IMG/VR virus record: IMGVR_UViG_3300017727_000107
Location: 1-28,843 of that record
Reading direction: 5' to 3' (one strand)
Source: a virus
DNA: 28,843 nt
Below the pieces are notes generated by a model, which was not told the DNA's origin, did no database searches, and worked only from the letters and a program-made list of their open reading frames with translations. Shown here one piece after another: positions 1 through 7,260 of the stretch; position 1 is the stretch's first letter, and every line of letters starts with the position of its first letter. The position numbers were made by a program, and so were the translations under genes.

Positions 1-1
1 G

Positions 2-100
2 GGCAAGCACATGGAACATGTGGGCGAGACTCACACCATCCTTTCTGTCGTCAAGGGCGATGTGAAGTGGGCGGGACTACCGTTTTTGAATTGGAAGTGA
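2..100 (+). CDS. C-terminal end of an unknown protein (partial)
   Basis: Only the last 32 codons are visible, in the frame that enters from the left edge and stops with TGA at 98-100. The readable tail ends GLPFLNWK. This frame is preferred because the next gene's ribosome-binding-like GGAAGTGAT overlaps its stop, as in the compact operon that follows; the other two frames give less protein-like sequence. No family can be assigned from so little. It sits directly upstream of the clamp operon, so a replication or DNA-handling role is possible, but that is context only. Confidence 0.5.
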   Translation, partial: GKHMEHVGETHTILSVVKGDVKWAGLPFLNWK

Positions 101-104
101 TTTT

Positions 105-305
105 TTGACCGAGACTTGGAAGGAAATGGAGAAAGCCCAAAAGAGGCTTTTGGATGAAATCAAGGAATTGAAATCACGAGTCGCAGACCTTGAAACCATC
201 ATTGACGAGATTCCCAACATCGGGAAGGTTTTCGGGGCTGTCAAGGAGTTGCAGGAACAACACGAAGCACCAGCGAACAAATTCACCCACTATATTGGAG
301 GTTAA
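105..305 (+). CDS. Small coiled-coil protein upstream of the sliding clamp
   Basis: This is a 66-residue, highly charged, helical protein. Residues 8-50 show heptad-like spacing of Leu, Val and Ile between Lys and Glu, typical of a short coiled coil, and it has no membrane segment. I chose the TTG start at 105 because GGAAGTGAT at 93-101, close to the anti-Shine-Dalgarno complement, is well placed for it; an in-frame ATG at 126 is the alternative. The stop codon overlaps the strong GGAGGT site that serves the clamp gene, so the two are probably co-transcribed and co-translated. The function is unknown; a small partner or regulator of the neighbouring clamp or polymerase would be a guess. Confidence 0.6.
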   Translation: MTETWKEMEKAQKRLLDEIKELKSRVADLETIIDEIPNIGKVFGAVKELQEQHEAPANKFTHYIGG

Positions 306-309
306 TTTC

Positions 310-1149
310 ATGGCAAAAACAAACATCAGCAACACCCGACTTAAGCGCATGTTGAACATCACCAAGCGCAAGCAGACCGTCAACGGCAAGCAACAGGCGC
401 AGGTTGAATCCTGTGTATTAGTCTGTGAGGAAAACACCGCACGAATATGCAGCCTAACCCGCGACTTGACTGGACTCACCGAAGTCACCACTGCATGCGT
501 TGGTGGCGGCTCCTTCCCCATTCCCGACATTGACCGTGTGCTTGGGGTTCTTGCTTTGCATGGAGAAAACCTCACTATTTCTTGGGAGGCTGGCAAGTTG
601 CGCTTCAAGTCGGCTGGCAAACAAACCACACTTGATGCTTCTTTTGACGCAAAAGCATTTACTCACAGTCAAGAAAGCATCATGGATTTCATGGTCCGCT
701 CGCAATCTCTCGCAGACAAAATCAACGCCAACATGGGAACATACACCTTAAGCGACGGAACCAAGCAACATTCGTTCTGTGCTTTTTCGGTAAATGTAGC
801 CGACCTTTACGATGCTTGCCGATGCGACACCATCAACGGCCAACGCCTCAACCGCTACACCTTCAAGGTTGATTTGGAAGAAAGTCTTGATATTGAAATC
901 ACCGTTGGTGACCCGACGCTCGGACAAACGACCAGCATCATCACCGTTGAGAATCCGACGACACAACCGATTCATCCGGACTGTGCTTTCACTTGGGACT
1001 TTGACGGTGGCCTTGACGAATTGTTCAAGGGTTTTACCGGCAAAGCAACTTTGAATTTCTTTGACTTCCGTGAACACGGTCAAGGCATCCGTTTTTCCGT
1101 TTCCTTCGGCAACGGCGAATGGGCTTGGGCGGCAGGAATATTGAAGTGA
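310..1149 (+). CDS. Probable DNA sliding clamp (PCNA-like)
   Basis: This 279-residue protein is rich in beta strands and has the general pattern of a two-domain sliding clamp. The C-terminal part (about residues 230-270) has the clamp-like order of a helix (LDELFKGF), a strand with an acidic turn, and a final hydrophobic strand (IRFSVSF). It is slightly longer than archaeal PCNA (about 245-250 residues). It begins with ATG at 310 behind a perfect GGAGGT (297-302); a longer reading from 190 only extends into the upstream gene's other frame. A ring-shaped clamp tethers the replicative polymerase to DNA, and PolB lies four genes downstream. The family call rests on overall pattern and context, because clamps have few invariant residues; another beta-rich DNA-binding protein cannot be excluded. 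Confidence 0.6.
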   Translation: MAKTNISNTRLKRMLNITKRKQTVNGKQQAQVESCVLVCEENTARICSLTRDLTGLTEVTTACVGGGSFPIPDIDRVLGVLALHGENLTISWEAGKLRFKSAGKQTTLDASFDAKAFTHSQESIMDFMVRSQSLADKINANMGTYTLSDGTKQHSFCAFSVNVADLYDACRCDTINGQRLNRYTFKVDLEESLDIEITVGDPTLGQTTSIITVENPTTQPIHPDCAFTWDFDGGLDELFKGFTGKATLNFFDFREHGQGIRFSVSFGNGEWAWAAGILK

Positions 1150-1175
1150 ACAACATGGGGGTTTGGTCAAGGTTT

Positions 1176-1239
1176 TGGTCCTAAAGATGCGAAGTCCTCC
1201 GACTGACCATAGGGGTTGTGCATTCCCCTTGCATCTTTA
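1176..1239 (+). promoter_or_regulatory. Structured intergenic RNA element, possible pseudoknot
   Basis: The 117-nt gap after the clamp gene holds a perfect 9-bp inverted repeat, TAAAGATGC (1182-1190) with GCATCTTTA (1231-1239). Inside it GGGG (1212-1215) can pair with CCCC (1225-1228). TGGTC (1176-1180) can also pair with GACCA (1205-1209); because those pairs cross the outer stem, the whole could fold as a pseudoknot. It lies just upstream of the winged-helix gene's ribosome-binding site, so control of its translation, transcript processing or termination are all possible. No promoter-like TATA box is evident here. Confidence 0.5.
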
Positions 1240-1266
1240 CCCCGCCTGTTGTTTGAGGTTTTTATT

Positions 1267-1590
1267 ATGACAGAAGCACAGAAGGTTAGGAATGGCACTA
1301 TGAAGTTATTGAGCGACGAACAGGTTTCCCATCTTTTGGAGCGCATGGGTGACAGACCATCTATGCGTCGGGTGTATCTCAAGTTGGCTTGTCTCGCTGT
1401 TCTTCGTTATGACGCTAATGGAAGATATTTGAACGCTTCACAGATAGTGGCTTTAGCGGAAAAGTATTTGCCAAAAACCGTTGGTATGAGCGCACAACAG
1501 GTCGGGACTATTCTTGGGACTCTTTGTAGGATGAAAATTGTCAATCGTTCTTACGAAAGACCTCATACCTACTGGTGGAGGGATAAATGA
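1267..1590 (+). CDS. Winged-helix-like small protein
   Basis: This 107-residue protein starts at ATG 1267 behind GAGGT (1255-1259); an upstream in-frame ATG at 1216 lies inside the intergenic hairpin and has no binding site. Residues about 30-105 read as a winged helix: a helix pair around LACLAVLRYD, a helix after LNASQIVALAEKYL, a recognition-type helix SAQQVGTILGTLCRM, then a short hairpin wing (IVNRSYERPHTYWW). Such domains usually bind DNA, so this may be a viral transcription or replication regulator. It follows the structured element and overlaps the next gene by 4 nt (ATGA). No close family is recognised. Confidence 0.65.
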   Translation: MTEAQKVRNGTMKLLSDEQVSHLLERMGDRPSMRRVYLKLACLAVLRYDANGRYLNASQIVALAEKYLPKTVGMSAQQVGTILGTLCRMKIVNRSYERPHTYWWRDK

Positions 1591-1718
1591 TGTGGTATGA
1601 CTGTAAGTCTTGCGGTAAAAGAAAATACACATCATGGTCAAAAAGGAAGGGGCCGGTGAAGTGCGCTCGCTGTTGCCGCTTGGAAAGGGAGGGTCGTCTT
1701 GAGTCGCAGTCCCCGTAA
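1587..1718 (+). CDS. Zinc-ribbon microprotein (43 aa)
   Basis: This 43-residue basic protein starts with ATGATG overlapping the previous stop codon (ATGA), with GGAGG in the end of the upstream gene as its ribosome-binding site. It has two knuckles, CKSC (residues 6-9) and CARC (26-29), 16 residues apart, which is the arrangement of a zinc ribbon, embedded in Lys- and Arg-rich sequence. A nucleic-acid-binding role is likely from the fold. It forms a tight cluster with the winged-helix gene before it and another Cys-rich microprotein after it. Confidence 0.6.
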   Translation: MMWYDCKSCGKRKYTSWSKRKGPVKCARCCRLEREGRLESQSP

Positions 1719-1836
1719 ATGCCTTCGTCGCTGCACGGGCTGTGGCGTGGAGAGAATGACATCTATGACTAACCACAAAGTAATGACCGCAGGTGTTAGG
1801 CGGCAGTGTGGGATATTTAGGGTGGCTGACCGTTAA
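1699..1836 (+). CDS. Cys-rich basic microprotein (45 aa)
   Basis: A second tiny frame overlaps the previous gene by 20 nt. It starts with TTG at 1699 behind GGGAGGGT (1687-1694), a strong purine-rich site with normal spacing. The 45-residue product has a Cys cluster CLRRCTGC (residues 8-15) and a lone later Cys (CGIF), so it may bind zinc, and it is strongly basic. The support is the good ribosome-binding site and the similarity of style to its neighbour. The non-ATG start and small size leave real doubt. Confidence 0.42.
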   Translation: MSRSPRKCLRRCTGCGVERMTSMTNHKVMTAGVRRQCGIFRVADR

Positions 1837-1848
1837 GGTATCAATGGT

Positions 1849-1877
1849 TTTATATTGTATGCAGGTGTGGATATAAC
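1849..1877 (+). promoter_or_regulatory. Putative archaeal promoter for the HTH gene
   Basis: TTTATATT begins at 1849, 29 nt before the ATG at 1878. Archaeal transcription usually starts about 25 nt downstream of a TATA box, so the mRNA would be leaderless or nearly so. Nineteen nucleotides on a 22-nt frame are shared with the site at 5665-5686 (two differences), including GCAGGT at its centre. Confidence 0.55.
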
Positions 1878-2186
1878 ATGGTTGAAGTGGTTGACCCTAA
1901 CAGCGGCGAATGGGTTCGTGTGTGCGATGCACAATTTACGGAATCCGGTTTCCAAAGACACGAAATCAACAGTGGAGACGGGGATGTTCTCGTCGTTGAA
2001 ATCAAACACTTCATTAAACCGGCTAAACCACTGTATCACCGAAAGGAGTGGTTGGAGGAAGAATATATCGGTAAAAATAGAACGATGGCCGAGATTGCAG
2101 GACAATTCGGGATTACACCGATGAGTATTCACCAATGGCTCGTCAAGCATAACATTCCAACAAGAGGCCGTGGACGACGAGCGTGA
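1878..2186 (+). CDS. HTH-domain DNA-binding protein
   Basis: This is a 102-residue protein. The N-terminal half (1-50) is acidic and beta-like. The C-terminal half (about 52-98) is a helix-turn-helix of the type common in phage proteins: WLEEEYIGKNRTMAEIAGQF, then a turn, ITPMSIHQWLVKHNI, then a basic tail RGRGRRA. The HTH should bind DNA. It may be an early regulator of the virus, since it has its own TATA box and lies directly before the polymerase gene, which also has one. No narrower family assignment is possible. Confidence 0.7.
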   Translation: MVEVVDPNSGEWVRVCDAQFTESGFQRHEINSGDGDVLVVEIKHFIKPAKPLYHRKEWLEEEYIGKNRTMAEIAGQFGITPMSIHQWLVKHNIPTRGRGRRA

Positions 2187-2191
2187 AACCC

Positions 2192-2219
2192 TTATAAACC
2201 TACACGGTAAGGGTCATTT
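2192..2219 (+). promoter_or_regulatory. Putative archaeal promoter for PolB
   Basis: TTATAAA starts at 2192, 28 nt before the PolB ATG, with GGTAAGG at 2206-2212. There is no clear Shine-Dalgarno between it and the start codon. This agrees with a leaderless transcript and matches the layout before 6352. Confidence 0.6.
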
Positions 2220-4460
2220 ATGATTGTGGAGCAAGTAGGACGCAACGATGTGTTGGTTCGTTATCGTGATGCCAACAACAACCGACAACAAACGGCAATC
2301 AAAGACAGACTTCCCTATCTCTATCTTCGTGATGAAGATGCACAGTTTGTTCACGAGCAGAAGGAGTCGGGCTACACAGGCGTTTTCGGTGAACCTTTGA
2401 CGAAGGTCACTTGTTATACGACGGACGCTGTTCGCAACATTGCTAAGACCGGTCTTTCATGGGAAGGGAACATCCCGTTCACGAATCAAGTGTTGACGGC
2501 TCGTGTGAAGGGTGGCGACAAACCCTTTCCTTCCTACAAACATCGCGTTTGGTATCTTGACGGCGAATGGAAAACAGATAGCGGTCAAATCACGATGCTT
2601 ACGGTCTATGATAATTTTACCGAAAATCTGTATTCTTGGGCGGTTCTGCCTAATGGTGTTGCGTTGAATGCTGAACAAACAGGCAAGAAAGACTTCCTGT
2701 TTGATGCCAACGGAAACAGATATGATTACGATACTCCTGTTCTTCTTTTCAACACGGAAGCCGAATTGCTTACCCACTTCACGGCGTTTATGCGAAAGCA
2801 AGACCCCGACATCATCACCGGCTGGTATGTCGCTGGTGCAGACTTGAAGCAAATCGTTGAGCGGTGCAACAAAGTGGGCGTTCGTGCGTCTAACATGTCG
2901 CCTCTCAACCGCATTCGCTACGACTTCGGTGATTGGGCGCAACCCATCGTCGGACGGAATGTCATTGACTTGCGCCTCGCTTTCCCTAAGTTGTGGGAGT
3001 TGAAGAATGGCAAGTTGCCAAATTACAAATTGGGTGATGTTGCTTGGGAATGTTTAGGGGAAAAGAAAACCGAATTGTCCGACGGACACGACACCTACTA
3101 CAGCGACCCAATTCTTTACCTTGAATACAACCGACAGGATGTGCGCTTGCTTCCTCGTTTGAACAGACTCGTCAACGCTTTGGAGTATTTTATTGCGGTC
3201 CAACATATCTCTCAATGTGAAATCCGTAGCACCCCGTTCATCACGCAGGTCTTTACCTGCCTTGCTTTGGGCGACCCCGATTTCAAGAAACAAATCCCTT
3301 CCAAACCAATGTTTGACAAGGTGAATTATGACGGCGCAATCGTCATGGACGGAGAGAAGGGTATTTACCAAAACATCGGTATTTTTGATGTAAAAGCAAT
3401 GTATCACAGCAACGCTGACCTCCACAATATCTCATGGGACACGCTTTCTCACGGCGGTAAGGACTGTGGGAATGGGACTCGGTTCTCACAGGAGAAGAAG
3501 GGGTTGTTGGTGCGACAGATGGACAACATGACGGTTCTCCGTGACCACTACAAGCAACTGATGAAGGATGCTACAACGGACGAAGAACGGGTGCGCTATG
3601 ACGCCCTGCAATACGCCACGAAGTCTCTCGTCGCATCCATGTATGGCGTTGCTGGCGATTCCAAGTATGGGCTGTATCACCCCGACATCGCCGCCGCAAT
3701 CACTTTTACCTCAAGACAAACCTTGCTCAAGTTGAAGGAAGTTGCCGAGGACTTAGGACATCCTGTGGTCTATGGACACACCGACTCGGTGATGTGTAGG
3801 GTTAGGAATCCCGACGATGGCGAAATCTCGCTCCACGAAATAAACGCTCGGATGCACCCCATCATCGTGCAATTTGAGAAGTGGTCGTCGTCATTCATCC
3901 TCATGGAGAAGAACCGCTACGCTGGTCTCGTGTGTTGGACGGACGGGGAAAGCCATCAACCCAAGCGGTATGTGAAGGGTATTGAGTTGAAGCAAAACCG
4001 GATGCCTCCCGTGATGAAGGACGCTATGGGTAAAGTCATTGACGGCATCCTCGGCGGTTATCACGAAGAACAAGTCACATCCCCGTTGGTTAAACTGATT
4101 GATGAAATAATTGCGGGAAAAACAAACGACATGGATTTGTGTATGAAAGGTAAGTTGGCTAAGAATCTCAACGAATACCGAAGTGTTAGTGGTTCTGCTG
4201 CTGGCGCACAGTGGGCCAACAGGACACTCGGAAAGGGTTATCGTGCCAACGATTATTTCCTTGTGGCTATTGACCCCAAGGGACAATACCTCGCCTTTGA
4301 CGACCCGTCGGAGATTGAGGGTATCGCTGAAATTGGTTATCGCACAATGGTTGAAAGATTTATTGTCAAGAAGGTTTTACCTTATTACGAAGTTGCGAAG
4401 TGGGATATTACCCCCCTGTATCGCGCTGTTGAAGGCAAATCACGGATGGCTTGGTTATGA
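2220..4460 (+). CDS. polB: Family B DNA polymerase
   Basis: This 746-residue protein is a replicative DNA polymerase with proofreading exonuclease. Exonuclease motifs: D114/E116 (LDGEW), D208 (GADL) and YNRQD (303-307). Polymerase motif A is DVKAMYHS (390-397), motif B is KSLVASMYG (468-476) and motif C is YGHTDS (518-523); KNRYAG and VKGIEL follow in the thumb region. The length is typical of compact archaeal and viral PolB. Two residues depart from the common pattern: motif B has Ala where Asn is usual (NSxYG), and motif C has His in place of the first Asp of DTDS. The metal-binding Asp of motif A and the second Asp of motif C (D522) are kept, so activity is expected. It has its own TATA box, and its stop overlaps the methyltransferase start (ATGA). 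Confidence 0.95.
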   Translation: MIVEQVGRNDVLVRYRDANNNRQQTAIKDRLPYLYLRDEDAQFVHEQKESGYTGVFGEPLTKVTCYTTDAVRNIAKTGLSWEGNIPFTNQVLTARVKGGDKPFPSYKHRVWYLDGEWKTDSGQITMLTVYDNFTENLYSWAVLPNGVALNAEQTGKKDFLFDANGNRYDYDTPVLLFNTEAELLTHFTAFMRKQDPDIITGWYVAGADLKQIVERCNKVGVRASNMSPLNRIRYDFGDWAQPIVGRNVIDLRLAFPKLWELKNGKLPNYKLGDVAWECLGEKKTELSDGHDTYYSDPILYLEYNRQDVRLLPRLNRLVNALEYFIAVQHISQCEIRSTPFITQVFTCLALGDPDFKKQIPSKPMFDKVNYDGAIVMDGEKGIYQNIGIFDVKAMYHSNADLHNISWDTLSHGGKDCGNGTRFSQEKKGLLVRQMDNMTVLRDHYKQLMKDATTDEERVRYDALQYATKSLVASMYGVAGDSKYGLYHPDIAAAITFTSRQTLLKLKEVAEDLGHPVVYGHTDSVMCRVRNPDDGEISLHEINARMHPIIVQFEKWSSSFILMEKNRYAGLVCWTDGESHQPKRYVKGIELKQNRMPPVMKDAMGKVIDGILGGYHEEQVTSPLVKLIDEIIAGKTNDMDLCMKGKLAKNLNEYRSVSGSAAGAQWANRTLGKGYRANDYFLVAIDPKGQYLAFDDPSEIEGIAEIGYRTMVERFIVKKVLPYYEVAKWDITPLYRAVEGKSRMAWL

Positions 4461-5659
4461 GATTGTTTGAAGGCGACTGTTTGAGTGTGTTGAAGGGACT
4501 TCCCGACGACTCGGTGGATAGCATCGTCACCGACCCTCCATACGGACTTTCTTTTATGGGAAAGAAATGGGACTACGATGTTCCCTCGGTTGAGGTGTGG
4601 CGTGAATGCCTTCGTGTGTTAAAGCCCGGAGGACACCTACTGGCCTTCGCTGGCTCTCGCACTTATCACCGCCTCGTCATCAATGTTGAGGACGCTGGCT
4701 TTGAGATTCGTGACCAAATCATGTGGGTCTATGGTTCGGGTTTCCCGAAGTCGCAAAACATCAGCAAGGCGATGGACAAAGCCGCAGGTGCGGAACGAGA
4801 AGTGATTGGTGACGACCCACAAATCGCCAAAAGAAATAAGAAAACCAGCAAGTTTGGAGGAATATATGGTTCAATTGATGATGTCCCTTCTGTTCCTTTA
4901 ACAAAACCCACTACACCCGAAGCACAACAATGGGATGGTTGGGGTTCAGCCCTCAAACCCTCCCATGAGCCTATCGTAGTCGCTCGTAAGCCCCTTATTG
5001 GCACACTTGTTGCGAATGTGCTTGAACACGGCACAGGCGGCTTGAACATTGACGCTTGCCGAGCAGAAGGCGGTCGCTTCCCCGCTAATTTTATTCACGA
5101 TGGCTCGGATGAAGTCGTGAGCCTGTTTCCCGAATCCAACGGCGGTGCGGCCCCTGCAAGAACACTTACCCCCGCAGGTCAACACTACGAAGGCGGATGG
5201 GGCAACATGACGCGTGAATCACGGATTGAGTATGGCAACGGTTCTGCCGCACGATTCTTTTACTGCGCTAAAGCGAGCAAGTCCGAGCGCAACGCTGGAC
5301 TTGAAGCGTTTGAGAGCAAGAAGTCCCAACACAACGCAGGTGGTATTGGGAGAAAAGTAAGTGTGGAGAAGCGACTTGAGCAGGGCAAGGAGAACGCCCC
5401 GATGATGAAGAATATCCATCCTACCGTCAAGCCTGTGGACTTGATGAAATACCTTTGTCGCTTGGTCACGCCACCGGAAGGTGTTGTGCTTGACCTATTC
5501 ATGGGAAGCGGGACTACGGGCATAGCCGCTAAGATTGAAGGTTTTAATTTTATCGGAATAGAAATGGATAGGGAATATCTCGCCATAGCAGAAGCCCGAA
5601 TAGGATATTGGGTTGAAGAGGCGGAGGCTACCTACAAGACCCTACACAACTGGCTTTAG
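4457..5659 (+). CDS. DNA methyltransferase, DPPY type (probably N6-adenine)
   Basis: This 400-residue protein is an amino-group DNA methyltransferase of the beta class, because the catalytic motif comes before the AdoMet-binding motif. Motif IV is TDPPYG (25-30) and the AdoMet loop is LDLFMGSGTT near residue 348, preceded by HPTVKPVDLM. DPPY usually goes with N6-adenine methylation. The start at ATG 4457 overlaps the PolB stop. The central region (about 110-300) is variable and presumably carries target recognition. No restriction endonuclease gene is adjacent, so it is an orphan enzyme, likely used to protect viral DNA from host restriction or to mark replicated DNA. Such enzymes are common in tailed viruses. 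Confidence 0.92.
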   Translation: MRLFEGDCLSVLKGLPDDSVDSIVTDPPYGLSFMGKKWDYDVPSVEVWRECLRVLKPGGHLLAFAGSRTYHRLVINVEDAGFEIRDQIMWVYGSGFPKSQNISKAMDKAAGAEREVIGDDPQIAKRNKKTSKFGGIYGSIDDVPSVPLTKPTTPEAQQWDGWGSALKPSHEPIVVARKPLIGTLVANVLEHGTGGLNIDACRAEGGRFPANFIHDGSDEVVSLFPESNGGAAPARTLTPAGQHYEGGWGNMTRESRIEYGNGSAARFFYCAKASKSERNAGLEAFESKKSQHNAGGIGRKVSVEKRLEQGKENAPMMKNIHPTVKPVDLMKYLCRLVTPPEGVVLDLFMGSGTTGIAAKIEGFNFIGIEMDREYLAIAEARIGYWVEEAEATYKTLHNWL

Positions 5660-5664
5660 TCAAG

Positions 5665-5702
5665 TTTATATTGTGTGCAGGTATGGAAGGAGTTGAAGGG
5701 CC
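5665..5702 (+). promoter_or_regulatory. Putative archaeal promoter before the CxxC protein
   Basis: TTTATATT at 5665 is followed by GCAGGTATGG, matching the site at 1849-1870 in 20 of 22 positions. It lies 38 nt before the start codon at 5703, so a short leader of roughly 12 nt is expected, carrying a GGAGTTGA ribosome-binding site. A 7-codon ATG frame at 5683 overlaps the next start (ATGA) and could be a leader peptide. Confidence 0.55.
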
Positions 5703-6020
5703 ATGAACGGTGTGCGACCACAGAAGAAATTGAGCCAAAACCAACTTACTCAATCGCTGGTTGAGTTGTCGTCTCGCGTTCACGCTTTGTCAATGGCTAC
5801 TGCCAACGACATGCAACGAACCAACATACTTCTCTTCACTTTGTTGAAGGAGTTGGGTAAGGTTGATGAGGTCAAATGCGAGTCATGTGATGTTATCAAT
5901 CTCCGACCAATCATGGAAGGTATTGAGGTAAATCCAATGTGTGTTGAATGTGGCGCACGAATTGACCCACTACCCGAAGAAGCGTTCAAGGGTGAGATGT
6001 TGGACGACTCAGAGGAATAA
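5703..6020 (+). CDS. Small protein with two CxxC knuckles
   Basis: This 105-residue protein has a helical N-terminal half (about 10-50, with SLVELSSRVHALSM and a hydrophobic patch ILLFTLLKEL) and a C-terminal zinc-knuckle pair, CESC (60-63) and CVEC (80-83), followed by an acidic tail. The two CxxC pairs about 17 residues apart suggest a zinc ribbon. It sits alone between two promoters, so it is probably transcribed as a single gene or with the next one. The function is unknown; a nucleic-acid-binding or protein-bridging adaptor is possible. Confidence 0.65.
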   Translation: MNGVRPQKKLSQNQLTQSLVELSSRVHALSMATANDMQRTNILLFTLLKELGKVDEVKCESCDVINLRPIMEGIEVNPMCVECGARIDPLPEEAFKGEMLDDSEE

Positions 6021-6050
6021 TTTAAACGACAAAAGTAATGTGGTGTTATC
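6021..6050 (+). promoter_or_regulatory. Putative archaeal promoter before the Lys-rich protein
   Basis: TTTAAAC begins at 6021, right after the previous stop codon and 30 nt before the ATG at 6051, with TGGTG about 20 nt further on. The spacing matches the other TATA-like sites of this strand. The TATA match itself is weaker. Confidence 0.4.
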
Positions 6051-6320
6051 ATGCGATTCATTGTAGGTTCAAGCGAAGTCTCCGAAGTTGAAACCGCCGT
6101 TAGCGAACACGGTGGTGATTCGGTTTATTGGCTAACCGATAGCACCAATGAGCGAGCGGCCATGGCCGCTGGCCTTCCCCGAAACCACATCCTCTCAATT
6201 CAAAATCTCCAAAGCATGAAGAATGCTCTTGAGGTTCTTGGTGAAGGATGGAGCGAATACAGCGCAAAACCAGCCGCCAAGCCAAAAGCCAAGAAATCGG
6301 CCAAAAAGGGCGAAGAGTAA
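6051..6320 (+). CDS. Small protein with histone-like Lys/Ala tail
   Basis: This 89-residue protein has an N-terminal alpha/beta part (1-68) with alternating strands and helices: RFIVGSS, DSVYWLTDS, ERAAMAAGLP, HILSIQN and MKNALEVLG. The order resembles a small Rossmann-like half-domain, but no signature motif is visible. The C-terminus (about 72-89) is rich in Lys, Ala and Pro (AKPKAKKSAKK), like histone H1 or HU-type tails that contact DNA or RNA. It precedes the Cas4-like nuclease gene. No family is recognised. Confidence 0.65.
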   Translation: MRFIVGSSEVSEVETAVSEHGGDSVYWLTDSTNERAAMAAGLPRNHILSIQNLQSMKNALEVLGEGWSEYSAKPAAKPKAKKSAKKGEE

Positions 6321-6323
6321 GCC

Positions 6324-6351
6324 TTATAAGCCTTCAAACCTATGGTAAAAC
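6324..6351 (+). promoter_or_regulatory. Putative archaeal promoter for the Cas4-like gene
   Basis: TTATAAG starts at 6324, 28 nt before the ATG at 6352, the same distance as before PolB. GGTAAAA at 6344-6350 touches the start codon. No Shine-Dalgarno fits, so a leaderless transcript is likely. Confidence 0.58.
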
Positions 6352-7260
6352 ATGGGCGAGACTAAGCGCACTTCAACATACGACCCGACTAAGGTCACGA
6401 AAGATTTGGTTCTTCGCGTGAGCAAGTCGTCATACAACAACTACGCCATGTGTCCCCGCCAATACTGGTGGAACAAAATCGCCCTGCCCGACATGGACAT
6501 TCCTTCCAGCGAGGCCGCTATCCGTGGGACAGCCATTCACCAAGTCATGGAGGACGGACTTCGTGAGGTTTCCGAGGATAAGAAGGCAAACATTGTTCAC
6601 CAAATCAACAGCGATTTGTCCGTTGTTTTTGACCGACACGCTATCGCCCAAGGTGTGCAAACCGAGGCTGGCGTGGACGCCATGCGTGAAATCCTTGAAG
6701 CGATTGCCGAGGAATGGGGACACATTGAGATTGTGGAGTTGGAGGATAAGCATGTTCACCCCTACACAATCAGCGTCTTGACCGACGATGGGGAAATCCA
6801 CTATCCTGTTGAGTTGGTGGGTATGATTGACGGTGTGTTCCGACACCCCGATGGACACCTTGTCGTCGTTGAGTTGAAGACGGGCAACGCCAACCAAAGC
6901 AAACTTTCACGGACTCGTGGCGAGTTGTGCTTTTACCGCAAATTGCTTATGCTCAAGGGCTACGATGAACCGACCCACTTTTTGACGATTTTCCCCGATG
7001 CCGACAACCCCGACTTTCTTATGTCGTTGATGGGTAAGCGCAACACCGAGGTCTATATGGGAGACTCACAGGGCTTGGCTGTCTATGAAGTGGTAGGCAA
7101 GCGGAGCATCACCGCCATGGAGAAAAAGTTAAGCAACGCCGTTCACGGTATTATGACTCAAGAGTGGCCTATCAAGTGGAATGATTACTTTTGCACTCAA
7201 TGGTGCGAATTTCATTTGTCATGCAACGAAGAATTGTTAGGGATTGGTGAAGCAATATGA
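6352..7260 (+). CDS. Cas4/RecB-like PD-(D/E)XK nuclease
   Basis: This 302-residue protein carries the RecB/Cas4 nuclease layout: SKSSYNNYAMCPRQYWW near the N-terminus, RGTAIH (59-63) with the motif His, GMID (D160), VVELKTG (E174, K176), then the helix ELCFYRKLL (191-199) in the place of the usual QxxxY motif. Cys34 and the C-terminal set C281, C285, C291 (CTQWCEFHLSC) form the four-cysteine pattern that holds a 4Fe-4S cluster in Cas4 and AddB-type enzymes. The expected activity is a metal-dependent DNA exonuclease that trims ends during replication or recombination. No cas1, cas2 or CRISPR array is present, so this is a stand-alone viral Cas4 homologue. Its stop overlaps the next start (ATGA). 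Confidence 0.88.
   Translation: MGETKRTSTYDPTKVTKDLVLRVSKSSYNNYAMCPRQYWWNKIALPDMDIPSSEAAIRGTAIHQVMEDGLREVSEDKKANIVHQINSDLSVVFDRHAIAQGVQTEAGVDAMREILEAIAEEWGHIEIVELEDKHVHPYTISVLTDDGEIHYPVELVGMIDGVFRHPDGHLVVVELKTGNANQSKLSRTRGELCFYRKLLMLKGYDEPTHFLTIFPDADNPDFLMSLMGKRNTEVYMGDSQGLAVYEVVGKRSITAMEKKLSNAVHGIMTQEWPIKWNDYFCTQWCEFHLSCNEELLGIGEAI

Noticed and set aside
174-629. 151-aa - strand frame across the start of the clamp gene
   Set aside because: It is antisense to the coiled-coil and clamp genes, which have clear ribosome-binding sites and sensible proteins.
6352-7260. A CRISPR-Cas locus around the Cas4-like gene
   Set aside because: No regularly spaced repeats and no cas1, cas2 or effector genes were seen; the nuclease is a stand-alone viral gene.
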